This document shows, piece after piece, positions 41,976 through 51,780 of a stretch of DNA of 64,000 nt. The notes under the pieces were generated by a model that was not told the origin of the DNA, made no database searches, and was given only the letters and a program-made list of their open reading frames with translations. The stretch comes from JAGPUQ01 sp947084925 (lineage in GTDB: Bacteria > Pseudomonadota > Gammaproteobacteria > Pseudomonadales > Porticoccaceae). Every line of letters starts with the position of its first letter. Positions within the stretch are counted from its first letter, which is position 1. The stretch is taken from assembly GCA_947084925.1 (NCBI GenBank), contig CAMTUJ010000008.1:1-64000 (forward strand). Direction: 5' to 3'. Made by a program: the position numbers and the translations under genes.

Positions 41976-43106
41976 TCATAGCAGGGTATCCAGGTCGCTT
42001 TTGTCGTAGGCGCGCAATTCGTTCTCGCGGCCGGCCGCGATCAGTTTGGGCCAATCGGGATTCGGAATCAGGGAGCGCCCCACCGCCACCAGGTCGAAGT
42101 CGCCGCGCGTCAGCAGGTCGTCGAGGTTGCGCAGACTGGCGGGTTCGGCATGCGTGCCGATGTTGCGTTTCTCTTCGTCGATGAAATCCTGATCCAGGCT
42201 GACGCTGCCGACCGCGATGCAGGGTTTGCCGGTGATCTTTTGGGTCCAGCCGGCGAGATTCAGGTCCGAGCCCGGAAATTCCGGCTCCCAGAAGCGCCTT
42301 GTGCTGCAATGAAAGATATCGACGCCGGCCTGTGCCAGCGGCGCCAGGAAAGTTTCCAGTTCCGCAGGCGAAGTCACCAGGCGGGCCTGATAGTTTTGCA
42401 GTTTCCACTGGGAAAACCGCAGGATGATGGGGAAGTCCGGGCCCACGCGGGCGTGCGCCGCGGCGACGATCTCGGCGGCAAAGCGGGTGCGATTGGCGAT
42501 GGAGCCGCCGTAGGCGTCGGCGCGGCGGTTGGTGCCCTCCCAGAAAAACTGGTCGATCAGGTAGCCATGGGCGCCGTGGATCTCCACGGCGTCGAAGCCG
42601 AGGCGCTGGGCATCGGCGGCACCCTGGGCGAAGGCGGCGACCACGGCGTCGATATCCGTCTGGGTCATGGCGTGGCCGTGTTCGCGGCCCGGCATCAGCA
42701 GCCCGGACGGGGTGAACGCCGGCGTGTCCGGAAACGGATCGATCACCACGCCGGGCGCGCCGATGCCGCGCATCGCGCCCACATGCCAGAGCTGCGGGGC
42801 GATCTTGCCGCCGGCGGCATGCACGGCTGCCACGATCTGCCGCCAGCCGGCCAGCGCCGCGTCGCCGTAGAAGAACGGGACGTTCTCGTAGGCGCTCGCC
42901 GCCGGATGGTTGACGCAGGTGCCTTCGGTGATGATGAGCCCGGTGCCGCCTTCGGCCCGACGCCGGTAATAGGCCGCGACCTGCTCGCCGGGCACATTGC
43001 CGGGGGAAAAATTGCGTGTCATGGGCGCCATCACCACCCGGTTGGGCAGTTCCAGGCTGTTGACGCAGAAGGGTTTGAACAGCGCATTGTGATTACTGCT
43101 GGGCAT
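41976..43106 (-). CDS. NADH:flavin oxidoreductase / Old Yellow Enzyme family
   Basis: A 376-aa FMN-dependent TIM barrel. LFKPFCVNSLELPNRVVMAPMTRN, EGTCVNHPAASAYENVP, QLWHVGAM, FDAVEIHGAHGYLIDQFFW with NRRADAYGGSIANRTRF, and VGRSLIPNPDWP are typical. The FMN and substrate His/Asn pair (H..GAHGYL region) is present. It reduces activated C=C bonds; the natural substrate is unknown. It sits between purH and purD, where no such gene is expected, and may be cotranscribed with purD. Confidence 0.93.
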   Translation of the reverse strand: MPSSNHNALFKPFCVNSLELPNRVVMAPMTRNFSPGNVPGEQVAAYYRRRAEGGTGLIITEGTCVNHPAASAYENVPFFYGDAALAGWRQIVAAVHAAGGKIAPQLWHVGAMRGIGAPGVVIDPFPDTPAFTPSGLLMPGREHGHAMTQTDIDAVVAAFAQGAADAQRLGFDAVEIHGAHGYLIDQFFWEGTNRRADAYGGSIANRTRFAAEIVAAAHARVGPDFPIILRFSQWKLQNYQARLVTSPAELETFLAPLAQAGVDIFHCSTRRFWEPEFPGSDLNLAGWTQKITGKPCIAVGSVSLDQDFIDEEKRNIGTHAEPASLRNLDDLLTRGDFDLVAVGRSLIPNPDWPKLIAAGRENELRAYDKSDLDTLL

Positions 43107-43151
43107 CGATGTTCCTTGGTTGTGGCGATGACAGGCGGCTTGGCGCAGCGC

Positions 43152-43361
43152 TCAGGGACTGGTACGACCCGTGCGTTGGGCGAGCTTGTGTTTCAGTTGC
43201 GCGACCTGGACCTCGGCGTTTTGCAGTTTCCAGGAGAGATCGATGGATTGCTGAAACAGTTGCCCCTGCTCACGATGCTGGTACACCACGAAGGCGATCA
43301 GGCCGATGGCGAGCAGCGCCAGGACCACGACGGCGTCCAGATGGATGGTGAAAGTTTTCAT
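43152..43361 (-). CDS. Small membrane protein with coiled coil, 69 aa
   Basis: A 69-aa protein with one N-terminal membrane helix (VVVLALLAIGLIAFVVY, about residues 11-27) and a C-terminal helix (FQQSIDLSWKLQNAEVQVAQLKHKLAQ) with heptad character. The start at 43361 has GGAG nearby. It resembles no family I know. It lies between purH and the Old Yellow Enzyme gene in the same orientation. Confidence 0.6.
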   Translation of the reverse strand: MKTFTIHLDAVVVLALLAIGLIAFVVYQHREQGQLFQQSIDLSWKLQNAEVQVAQLKHKLAQRTGRTSP

Positions 43362-43437
43362 GAAGGCTCCGCAGCGCAGACGTGGGATGCGTCGCCGGGT
43401 TTAGGGCGATGCCGAATCAATGGTCCGTGTGAATTCG

Positions 43438-45012
43438 TCAGTGGCGAAAATGCCGGATGCCGGTAAACACCATGGCGAGCCCGTGTTCGTCCGCGGCGGC
43501 GATCACCTCGGCATCGCGGATCGAACCGCCGGGCTGGATCACCGCCGCCACGCCCGCCTGGGCGGCGTTGTCGATACCGTCGCGAAACGGGAAAAAGGCG
43601 TCGGAGGCCATCACCGATCCGGGTACCGCCAAGCCGGCCTGCTCGGCCTTGATGATGGCGATGCGGGCGGAGTTCACCCGGCTCATCTGGCCCGCGCCGA
43701 TGCCGATGGTGCGACCGTCCCGGGCGTAGACGATGGCATTGGATTTCACGAACTTGGCCACCCGCCAGGCGAACAGCAGATCCGCCAGTTCCGCCGGCGT
43801 GGGTTGCCGCCGCGAGACCACCCGCAGATCGGCCGCTTCGACCCAGCCGGTGTCGCGGTCCTGAACCAGCAGCCCGCCGGTGACACGTTTGCAATCCCAG
43901 CCGCCGGCCTGCCGGCCCTGCCATGCCCCGCAGGCGAGCAGGCGGACATTCTGTTTTGCGGCCGCCGCCGCGACCGCATCGGCGGTGAACCCGGGCGCGA
44001 TCACCACTTCGACAAACTGGCGGTCCAGAATGGTCTGGAGCGTGGCGCCGTCCACGTCGCCGTTGAACGCGATGATGCCGCCGAACGCCGATTCGGCATC
44101 CGTGGTGAAGGCGATGTCGTAGGCCGTCGCCAGATCCTCGGCCAAGGCCACGCCGCAGGGGTTGGCGTGCTTGACGATGACGCAGGCGGGGCCGTCGAAC
44201 TGACGCACGCATTCGAGCGCGGCATCGCCGTCGGCGATGTTGTTGTAGGACAGCTCGCGGCCCTGCAATTGCGCCGCGCCGGCAATGCTGCCGGGGGCGG
44301 GTGTCACTTCGCGATAGAACGCCGCCTGCTGGTGCGGGTTCTCGCCGTAGCGCAGTTCCTGGGCCTTGTGGAACTGTCGATTCCAGGTGCGCGGAAAGGC
44401 CGCGGGCGGCGTGCCCAGGCGCGCGCCCAGGTAGTTGGCAATGGCGCCGTCGTAGGCGGCGGTGTGTTCAAAGGCTCTGACGGCGAGGTCGAAGCGGGTG
44501 GTCTGGCTGAGCGCGCCGCCGCTGGCGTGCAGTTCCGCCAGCAATCCCGGGTAGTCGGCGCTGTTCACCACCACGGCGACATCGCGATGATTCTTGGCGG
44601 CGGCGCGCAACAGGGTGGGGCCGCCGATGTCGATGTTCTCGACCGCGGTGGCCAGGTCGCAATCCGGGGCCGCCACCGTTGCCTCGAACGGGTAGAGATT
44701 CACCACCACCAGGTCGATGGGGGGAATGCCGTGCGTCGCCATCACCGCGTCGTCGATGCCGCGGCGGGCGAGGATGCCGCCGTGAATCCTGGGATGCAGC
44801 GTCTTGACCCGGCCATCCATCATCTCGGGAAATCCGGTGTAGTCCGAGACTTCGCGTACCGGTACGCCCTGGTCGGCCAGCAGGCGCCAGGTGCCGCCGG
44901 TGGACAGCAATTCGACGCCGGTCCGGGCGAGGGCGCGGGCGAAATCGAGGATGCCGGTTTTGTCGGAGACGCTCAGCAGTGCGCGCGCGATGGTGACGGG
45001 CCGATCGGTCAT
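43438..45012 (-). CDS. purH: Bifunctional AICAR formyltransferase / IMP cyclohydrolase
   Basis: A 524-aa enzyme for the last two steps of IMP synthesis. The N-terminal cyclohydrolase (ARALLSVSDKTGILDFARALARTGVELLSTGGT) and the C-terminal formyltransferase (ELRYGENPHQQAAFYRE, then KHANPCGVALAED, and FVKSNAIVYARDGRTIGIGAGQMSRV) are complete and of normal length. It follows fis by 31 bases, as in other gammaproteobacteria, but is separated from purD by two genes. Confidence 0.97.
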   Translation of the reverse strand: MTDRPVTIARALLSVSDKTGILDFARALARTGVELLSTGGTWRLLADQGVPVREVSDYTGFPEMMDGRVKTLHPRIHGGILARRGIDDAVMATHGIPPIDLVVVNLYPFEATVAAPDCDLATAVENIDIGGPTLLRAAAKNHRDVAVVVNSADYPGLLAELHASGGALSQTTRFDLAVRAFEHTAAYDGAIANYLGARLGTPPAAFPRTWNRQFHKAQELRYGENPHQQAAFYREVTPAPGSIAGAAQLQGRELSYNNIADGDAALECVRQFDGPACVIVKHANPCGVALAEDLATAYDIAFTTDAESAFGGIIAFNGDVDGATLQTILDRQFVEVVIAPGFTADAVAAAAAKQNVRLLACGAWQGRQAGGWDCKRVTGGLLVQDRDTGWVEAADLRVVSRRQPTPAELADLLFAWRVAKFVKSNAIVYARDGRTIGIGAGQMSRVNSARIAIIKAEQAGLAVPGSVMASDAFFPFRDGIDNAAQAGVAAVIQPGGSIRDAEVIAAADEHGLAMVFTGIRHFRH

Positions 45013-45043
45013 GGGTACTCCGTGATGGGCGGCGGGCCGCCGG

Positions 45044-45343
45044 CTACAGCAGGTCGTACTGCTTCATTTTTTTGCGCAGGGTGCCGCGATTGAGGCCGAG
45101 CATCTCCGCCGCCCGGCACTGGTTGCCGCCGGTGTGAGCCAGTACGGCGCGAAACAGCGGCGCTTCCACTTCCCGTAACACCAGCGCATAGAGGTCGGTG
45201 GTGTGTTGGCCGTCGAGTAATGCGAAGTAACGCGCCAGGGCGCCGGTCACGCATTCGGCGAGCGAGGAACCGCCGAGCTCGGTGTCCAGCAGAGCCCGCC
45301 TCGCAAGGACCAATTCGGCGGCGGAATGGCGGTCGTCGGCCAA
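45044..45343 (-). CDS. fis: Fis family nucleoid protein
   Basis: A 99-aa protein with the C-terminal Fis helix-turn-helix (LYALVLREVEAPLFRAVLAHTGGNQCRAAEMLGLNRGTLRKKMKQYDLL) that is highly conserved. The N-terminal 45 residues are variable. It bends DNA and shapes promoters, especially of rRNA. It is directly upstream of purH, in the order found in Pseudomonas. Confidence 0.95.
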   Translation of the reverse strand: MADDRHSAAELVLARRALLDTELGGSSLAECVTGALARYFALLDGQHTTDLYALVLREVEAPLFRAVLAHTGGNQCRAAEMLGLNRGTLRKKMKQYDLL

Positions 45344-45454
45344 GGTGTTGCCTCGGGGCTGGGCGGGTGTGGAGCAAGGCGACGCATGATAGCTGGCCGT
45401 TTGCCGGTCCGGAAGATGGGCGTACCGGTTTCCTGCGACTGTTGTGACGGCGGA

Positions 45455-46489
<1,035 letters not shown>

Positions 46490-46559
46490 GACAGGGCTCC
46501 GGAAGGCGGCGGCCCGCACCGCCGCAGCGTGCGGGCCGCGGCGGGTTCGAGCGGCCCGT

Positions 46560-47459
46560 TCAGCGGGTTTTGCAGCCCGCCAGTCGCGCCCAGGATTCGC
46601 GCACGGCGGGTGGCGCAAAATCGAACCAGGGCGCGTAGGCGTCGCGGACGGCCGCGCACTGGGATTCCAGAATGCCCGACAAGCATAAACGGCCTCCTGG
46701 CGCGGTGAGCGCGGCGATCCGGGGTGCGAGCGCGATCAGCGGGTTGGCGAGGATGTTGGCGAGGATGACATCATAGCCGCCCACGTCCAGTGCCCCGGGT
46801 TCGGTTATGGTCAGCTGTTCCGGCGTGATGCCGTTGCGCTGCGCGTTGGCCTGGGTCGCGGTAAGTGCTTGCGGATCGATATCGATTGCCACTGCGTGGG
46901 TGCAGTCGAGCAGGCAGGCGGCGATCGCGAGGATGCCCGAGCCGCAGCCGAAATCGAGTACGCGCGCACCGGCGGGCGGTTCGGCGGCGAGCCATTCCAG
47001 GCAGAGCGCGGTGGTGGGGTGATCGCCGCTGCCGAACGCCAGACCCGGGTCGAGCAGCAGGTTGACGGCGGCGGGTTCCGGCGGGTCGCACCAGCTCGGG
47101 CAGATCCACAGGCGTCCGCCGCAGTGACGGGGTCGGAAGTGCTCGCGCCAGAGATCGTTCCAGGGGCGCTCCCCCAGTTCACTCCAGCGCGCCGCGGGCA
47201 CCGGCCCGGGCAGCAGCGCGGCCGCCAGTTGCAGCCAGGCGTCGGCGCGGTCGCAATCGCCGGCAAACAACCCGGTCAGGCAGACCTGTTCCCACAGCGG
47301 GGTTTCCCCCGGCGGCGGTTCCAGCACCGGGTTGTCGCCGGCATCGCTGAGCGTGACGGCCAGGGCGCCGGCCGCGAGCAGGGCGTCACTGTGGCGCTCG
47401 GCGTCCGCGCCGGACACCATCAGGCTCAGTTGTTGCCAGCCTGGTCGGGAGTCGTTCAC
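46560..47459 (-). CDS. prmA: Ribosomal protein L11 methyltransferase
   Basis: A 299-aa SAM-dependent enzyme that trimethylates L11. The N-terminal domain binds L11; the C-terminal methyltransferase has VLDFGCGSGILAIAACLLDC (motif I) and AIDIDPQALTATQANAQRNGI, then DVILANILANPLIALAPRI. The start overlaps the accC stop by 4 bases, the usual accC-prmA order. Confidence 0.95.
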   Translation of the reverse strand: MNDSRPGWQQLSLMVSGADAERHSDALLAAGALAVTLSDAGDNPVLEPPPGETPLWEQVCLTGLFAGDCDRADAWLQLAAALLPGPVPAARWSELGERPWNDLWREHFRPRHCGGRLWICPSWCDPPEPAAVNLLLDPGLAFGSGDHPTTALCLEWLAAEPPAGARVLDFGCGSGILAIAACLLDCTHAVAIDIDPQALTATQANAQRNGITPEQLTITEPGALDVGGYDVILANILANPLIALAPRIAALTAPGGRLCLSGILESQCAAVRDAYAPWFDFAPPAVRESWARLAGCKTR

Positions 47460-48796
47460 AGGCCCAGCTTCTTCTCCAGGTAGTGGATGTTCACGCCGCC
47501 GCGCTGGAAATCACCATCCCGCACCAGATTGCGGTGCAGGTCGGTGTTGGTCTTGATGCCCTCGACCACCAGCTCGTCGAGCGCGGTGCGCATGCGTGCC
47601 AGCGCGCTGGCACGGTCGCGACCATGGGTGATGATCTTGGCGATCAGGGAGTCGTAGAAAGGCGGCACCCGGTAGCCATTGTAGAGATGCGAGTCCACCC
47701 GCACGCCGTTGCCGCCCGGCGGGTGGTAGGCGGTCACGGTGCCGGGACTGGGCAGAAACGTGGTCGCGTCTTCGGCATTGATGCGGCACTCGAACGCGTG
47801 CCCGCGAAACACCACGTCTTTCTGGGTGAAGCTCAGTGGCTCGCCGCCGGCGATCAGCAGTTGTTCGCGGACGATGTCGATGCCGGTGATCATCTCCGTG
47901 ACGGGATGTTCCACCTGGACCCGCGTGTTCATTTCGATGAAATAAAAGTTGCCGTCTTCATACAGAAATTCGAAGGTGCCGGCGCCCCGGTAGCCGATAT
48001 CGATACAGGCTTTGATGCAGGCATCCAGGACGCGTTGGCGGGCGGTCTCGGGAATGTCCGGCGCCGGCGCTTCTTCGAGAACTTTCTGGTGGCGGCGCTG
48101 CAGCGAGCAGTCGCGGTCGCCCAGATGCACCGCATGGCCCTGGCCATCGGCGAGCACCTGGACTTCCACATGGCGCGGCTTTTCGAGGAATTTTTCGATG
48201 TAGACGCGGCTGTCGCCAAACGCGGACTGGGCTTCGCTGCGCGTCAGCGTCACCGCGTTCAAGAGGTGGGGTTCGGCGTGAACCACGCGCATGCCGCGAC
48301 CACCACCGCCAGCGGCGGCCTTGATGATGACCGGATAGCCCACGTCGCGGGCGACGGCGATGATCTCGGCCGGCTCGTCGCTGAGGGTGCCGTCCGAACC
48401 CGGCACCGTGGGTACGCCGGCGGCCTTCATGGCGACGATGGCCGATACCTTGTCGCCCATCAACCGGATCACGGCAGGCGAGGGTCCGATGAAGGTGAAC
48501 CCGCTGCGCTCCACTTGTTCGGCGAAGTTGGCGTTCTCCGCCAGGAAACCGTAGCCGGGATGGACCGCGACCGCGCCGGTCACTTCCATGGCGCTGATGA
48601 TGGCCGGGATGTTGAGGTAGCTGTCGGCCGACGGATTCGGGCCGATGCAGACGGATTCGTCGGCGAGGCGGACGTGTTTCAGATCGGCGTCCACCTTGGA
48701 ATGCACCGCGACGGTCTTGATGTCGAGTTCCTTGCAGGCGCGCAGAATGCGCAACGCGATCTCGCCCCGGTTGGCGATCAGGACTTTGCTCAGCAT
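47456..48796 (-). CDS. accC: Acetyl-CoA carboxylase, biotin carboxylase subunit
   Basis: A 446-aa ATP-grasp enzyme that carboxylates biotin on AccB for fatty acid synthesis. MLSKVLIANRGEIALRILRA, KAAAGGGGRGMRVVH, FIEMNTRVQVEHPVTEMITG and RINAED are all present, at normal length. It is 20 bases downstream of accB and overlaps prmA, forming the aroQ-accB-accC-prmA block. Confidence 0.98.
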   Translation of the reverse strand: MLSKVLIANRGEIALRILRACKELDIKTVAVHSKVDADLKHVRLADESVCIGPNPSADSYLNIPAIISAMEVTGAVAVHPGYGFLAENANFAEQVERSGFTFIGPSPAVIRLMGDKVSAIVAMKAAGVPTVPGSDGTLSDEPAEIIAVARDVGYPVIIKAAAGGGGRGMRVVHAEPHLLNAVTLTRSEAQSAFGDSRVYIEKFLEKPRHVEVQVLADGQGHAVHLGDRDCSLQRRHQKVLEEAPAPDIPETARQRVLDACIKACIDIGYRGAGTFEFLYEDGNFYFIEMNTRVQVEHPVTEMITGIDIVREQLLIAGGEPLSFTQKDVVFRGHAFECRINAEDATTFLPSPGTVTAYHPPGGNGVRVDSHLYNGYRVPPFYDSLIAKIITHGRDRASALARMRTALDELVVEGIKTNTDLHRNLVRDGDFQRGGVNIHYLEKKLGL

Positions 48797-48815
48797 GGAG
48801 AAAGGATTCCGCGGG

Positions 48816-49253
48816 CTAGAGAATGGTGATCAAGGGCTGGTCGTATTCCACCGGCGCGCCGTCCTCGGCGAGGATGGCGCCGATGATGCCGGCCTTGTCG
48901 GCTTCGATCTGGTTCATCATCTTCATTGCCTCCACGATGCAGAGCACGTCACCGACTTTGACGCTCTGGCCCACTTCGACGAACGCTTTGGTGCCGGGCG
49001 CCGGCGACCGGTAGAAAGTACCGACCATGGGTGAAGCCACCAGATGGCCCGCGATGACCGGTGCCGCGGGTGCGGCATTGGCGGGTGCCGGCGCGGTCGC
49101 CGGCGGAGCGGCAAAGGCCATCGGGGGCGCGGCATAGGTTGCCGGGCGATGGCGGCAGATACGGACCGACTCCTCGCCCTCGCGGATTTCCAGTTCGTCG
49201 ATGTTGGACTCTTCGAGCAATTCGATGAGTTTCTTGACCTTGCGTATATCCAT
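48816..49253 (-). CDS. accB: Biotin carboxyl carrier protein of acetyl-CoA carboxylase
   Basis: A 145-aa protein from the ATG at 49253 (MDIRKVKKLIELLEESNIDELEI). An Ala/Pro-rich linker (about residues 40-65) leads to the biotinyl domain with the biotinylated Lys in CIVEAMKMMNQIEA. Longer open frames upstream are not part of the protein. It is cotranscribed with accC. Confidence 0.97.
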   Translation of the reverse strand: MDIRKVKKLIELLEESNIDELEIREGEESVRICRHRPATYAAPPMAFAAPPATAPAPANAAPAAPVIAGHLVASPMVGTFYRSPAPGTKAFVEVGQSVKVGDVLCIVEAMKMMNQIEADKAGIIGAILAEDGAPVEYDQPLITIL

Positions 49254-49299
49254 GAACCCTCCGTTGCAGGTGATGGCGGTTTGTCGTCGATCGCGACCT

Positions 49300-49746
49300 T
49301 CAGGCCGGGGCGCTGAGGCTGGCCAGCGCGGCTTGCAGCGCGAGCTCGTAGCCGAGCGCGCCCAGCCCGCAGATGACGCCGCTCGCGATATCCGAGAAAT
49401 AGGAGTGATGGCGGAAGGCTTCACGCCGGTACACATTGGACAGATGGACTTCGATAAAAGGTATGGCCACTGCCAGCAGGGCGTCCCGCAGCGCCACGCT
49501 GGTGTGGGTGAAGGCGGCTGGATTGATGAGGATGCGGTCGACGCCCTCGCGGCCCGCGGCCTGCACCCGGTCGATCAGTTCGGCTTCGGAGTTGCTTTGC
49601 AGGTGTACGAACTCATGGCCTGCGGCAGCACACAATCGTTCCAGGCGGGCGTTGATGTCCGCCAGCGTGGTGCCACCGTACACGCCGGGTTCCCGGGTGC
49701 CGAGCAGATTGAGGTTGGGACCGTGCAGCGCCAGTATGGTGGCCAT
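49300..49746 (-). CDS. aroQ: 3-dehydroquinate dehydratase, type II
   Basis: A 148-aa type II dehydroquinase of the shikimate pathway, from the ATG at 49746 (MATILALHGPNLNLLGTREPGVYG). The catalytic Tyr and Arg are in this segment and the His in EVHLSNVYRREAFRHHSY. It lies 46 bases upstream of accB, as in many gammaproteobacteria. The reaction feeds chorismate and so tryptophan synthesis. Confidence 0.97.
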   Translation of the reverse strand: MATILALHGPNLNLLGTREPGVYGGTTLADINARLERLCAAAGHEFVHLQSNSEAELIDRVQAAGREGVDRILINPAAFTHTSVALRDALLAVAIPFIEVHLSNVYRREAFRHHSYFSDIASGVICGLGALGYELALQAALASLSAPA

Positions 49747-49869
49747 GGGTTGGCTTCTGATGGAGTCGTGACGCAGTGGAGCGGAAGTGTGCCTCAAGCC
49801 GGTTTTGTTGTCCAGATGGCCGGCAACTTGGCAGACGTTAAACGCACATTCGGTACATGTTGCCGGCAG

Positions 49870-51642
49870 TTAACGGATTCCGCCGGTAGTGGTCGCAACC
49901 TCCGGAGGCGCGTTCAGCGCGCTCAGCACGATGGTTTCGGTGAGCAGTTGCGGCAGGATGCGCACCGGTTCCCCGGGCGGAAAATACAGGTAAAGCGGCA
50001 CGCCGCTGCGGCCGTGGGCGCTGAGCAGCGCGGTGATTTCGGGATCGTAACGGGTCCAGTCGCCCTTCAGGTAATGAATGCCGCGCTGCTTCAGGGTGGC
50101 GTGGAACCGATCCGACGCCAGTGCCATGCGCTCATTGGCCAGACAGGTGATGCACCAGTCCGCCGTGAGGTTGACGAACACCGGCGCGCCGGCATTGCGC
50201 AGGGCTTCGAGGCGCGCCGCGCTGTAGGGTTCCCATGGGCGTTCCGCCGGAGCGCCGGCCGGCTGGGCGAGCGGCAACCCCAGTCCCGCGACCAGCAGCG
50301 CGGCCGCGACCACCCGCCCTGGCGCATGCCGGCTGCGGCCAGCCAGCCACGCCGCCAGCGCCACCAGCAGCAGGCCGAAGGCGGCCGCCAGCACCCGGTC
50401 GATATCCGTCTGCCGACCGAGCACCCAGAGCAGCCAGAGCACGGTCGCGTACAGGGGAAAGGCGAGCAGTTGGCGAAACGTTTCCATCCAGGGGCCGGGG
50501 CGGGGCAGGCGCCTGAGCAGCCCCGGCAGCGCGGTCAACACGAGAAATGGCAGTGCCATGCCGAACCCGAGGGCGGCGAAGACGCCCAGCGTGAGCGCCG
50601 GCGGCAGGGTCAGGGCGACGCCCAGCGCGGTGCCCATGAAGGGTGCGCTGCAGGGGCTGGCAACCACCGTGGCCAGCACGCCGGTCAGGAACGACGCGCC
50701 CAGGCCGTTGCCACGGGCGGCGCTTCCGCCCAGGCGGCCGGGATTGATGAGCAGGGGCAACTGGCCGCCAAACCCGAGTGCCATCAGGAAAAACAGATAC
50801 GCCAACGCGGTTACGAAGCCCGGCGACTGCAACTGGAAGCCCCAGCCGACGGCCTCTCCCGCACGGCGCAGGATCAGCAGCAGCACCGCGATGGCGACAA
50901 AGCTGAGCACCACGCCGGCGCCGTAGGCGAGACCGTGACTCGCGACGCGGTGCCGGTGGGCGTGCGCCGTGGTGAGACTCATCACCTTGATCGAGAGCAC
51001 CGGAAACACGCAGGGCATGAGGTTGAGGATCAAGCCGCCAAGGATCGCAAAACCCAGCAGCGTCAGCAGCCCGGGCGCGCTGGCCGTGACGGAACCGGCG
51101 GAGGCAGAACTGGCGGTGCCGGCGGCGGGCGACGGCGCGGCGGTCGGGGCAACCGCCCCGGCAGCAAGATCGGCCGTGAAATACTGGGTGTGGGGTGGGT
51201 AGCACAGGCCGGCGTCGGCGCAGCCCTGGGAGGTTACGCTCAGCGTGAGCGCGGGCGGTGGCGGCTGGAGAAAATCGACACTGACCAGTGCGCTGTCATA
51301 GAACACTTCGAGATTCTTGCCGTGGTAGTCATCGTAGATCTCGCGGCCCTTGCCGGTGTGGATACTGGTGGCAATCGGCGCGCCATTAGCGTCCCGAGCC
51401 TGCACGGCAAAGTTGTCCTTGTAGAGGTAGTAGCCCGGTGCGATGTTCCACTCGAGCAGCGCCTTGCCGCCGGCGAGCCTGACGGAGAGTTGATAGGCCT
51501 GTTCAACCGGGAGAAATTGCTGATCGGCCTGGAGCAGGTTCGAGTTGTTGCCCGCGGACGCAAAGGGGTCGGCTGCCATGGCGGGGGTCGAACCCAGGAT
51601 CAGCAGCAACCAGTACAGAGCAAAACTACGGTAACGCGGCAT
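49870..51642 (-). CDS. dsbD: Thiol:disulfide interchange protein DsbD
   Basis: A 590-aa membrane protein that carries electrons from cytoplasmic thioredoxin to the periplasm. It has a signal peptide (from 51642, SFALYWLLLILGSTPAMAADP), an N-terminal DsbDN domain with a Cys pair in GCADAGLCYPP, a membrane core with MPCVFPVL and SPCSAPFMG, and a C-terminal thioredoxin domain with ADWCITC. All three redox Cys pairs are present. It is upstream of aroQ, the order found in Pseudomonas. Confidence 0.95.
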   Translation of the reverse strand: MPRYRSFALYWLLLILGSTPAMAADPFASAGNNSNLLQADQQFLPVEQAYQLSVRLAGGKALLEWNIAPGYYLYKDNFAVQARDANGAPIATSIHTGKGREIYDDYHGKNLEVFYDSALVSVDFLQPPPPALTLSVTSQGCADAGLCYPPHTQYFTADLAAGAVAPTAAPSPAAGTASSASAGSVTASAPGLLTLLGFAILGGLILNLMPCVFPVLSIKVMSLTTAHAHRHRVASHGLAYGAGVVLSFVAIAVLLLILRRAGEAVGWGFQLQSPGFVTALAYLFFLMALGFGGQLPLLINPGRLGGSAARGNGLGASFLTGVLATVVASPCSAPFMGTALGVALTLPPALTLGVFAALGFGMALPFLVLTALPGLLRRLPRPGPWMETFRQLLAFPLYATVLWLLWVLGRQTDIDRVLAAAFGLLLVALAAWLAGRSRHAPGRVVAAALLVAGLGLPLAQPAGAPAERPWEPYSAARLEALRNAGAPVFVNLTADWCITCLANERMALASDRFHATLKQRGIHYLKGDWTRYDPEITALLSAHGRSGVPLYLYFPPGEPVRILPQLLTETIVLSALNAPPEVATTTGGIR

Positions 51643-51780
51643 GGACTGATCTGCGGTTGGGGGCGGCCCGGCTTCGACCCGGCAGCGGGAGCTTGGTTTC
51701 AAGGCCGGTTATTGTCGCGTATTCTGGGTCCTGCCGCAGCCCAAGCCGCGGAGCCGATCCTCATCACGGACAGTACGACC

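Noticed and set aside
40727..42184. 485-codon plus-strand frame
   Set aside because: Antisense to purD, which is unmistakable.
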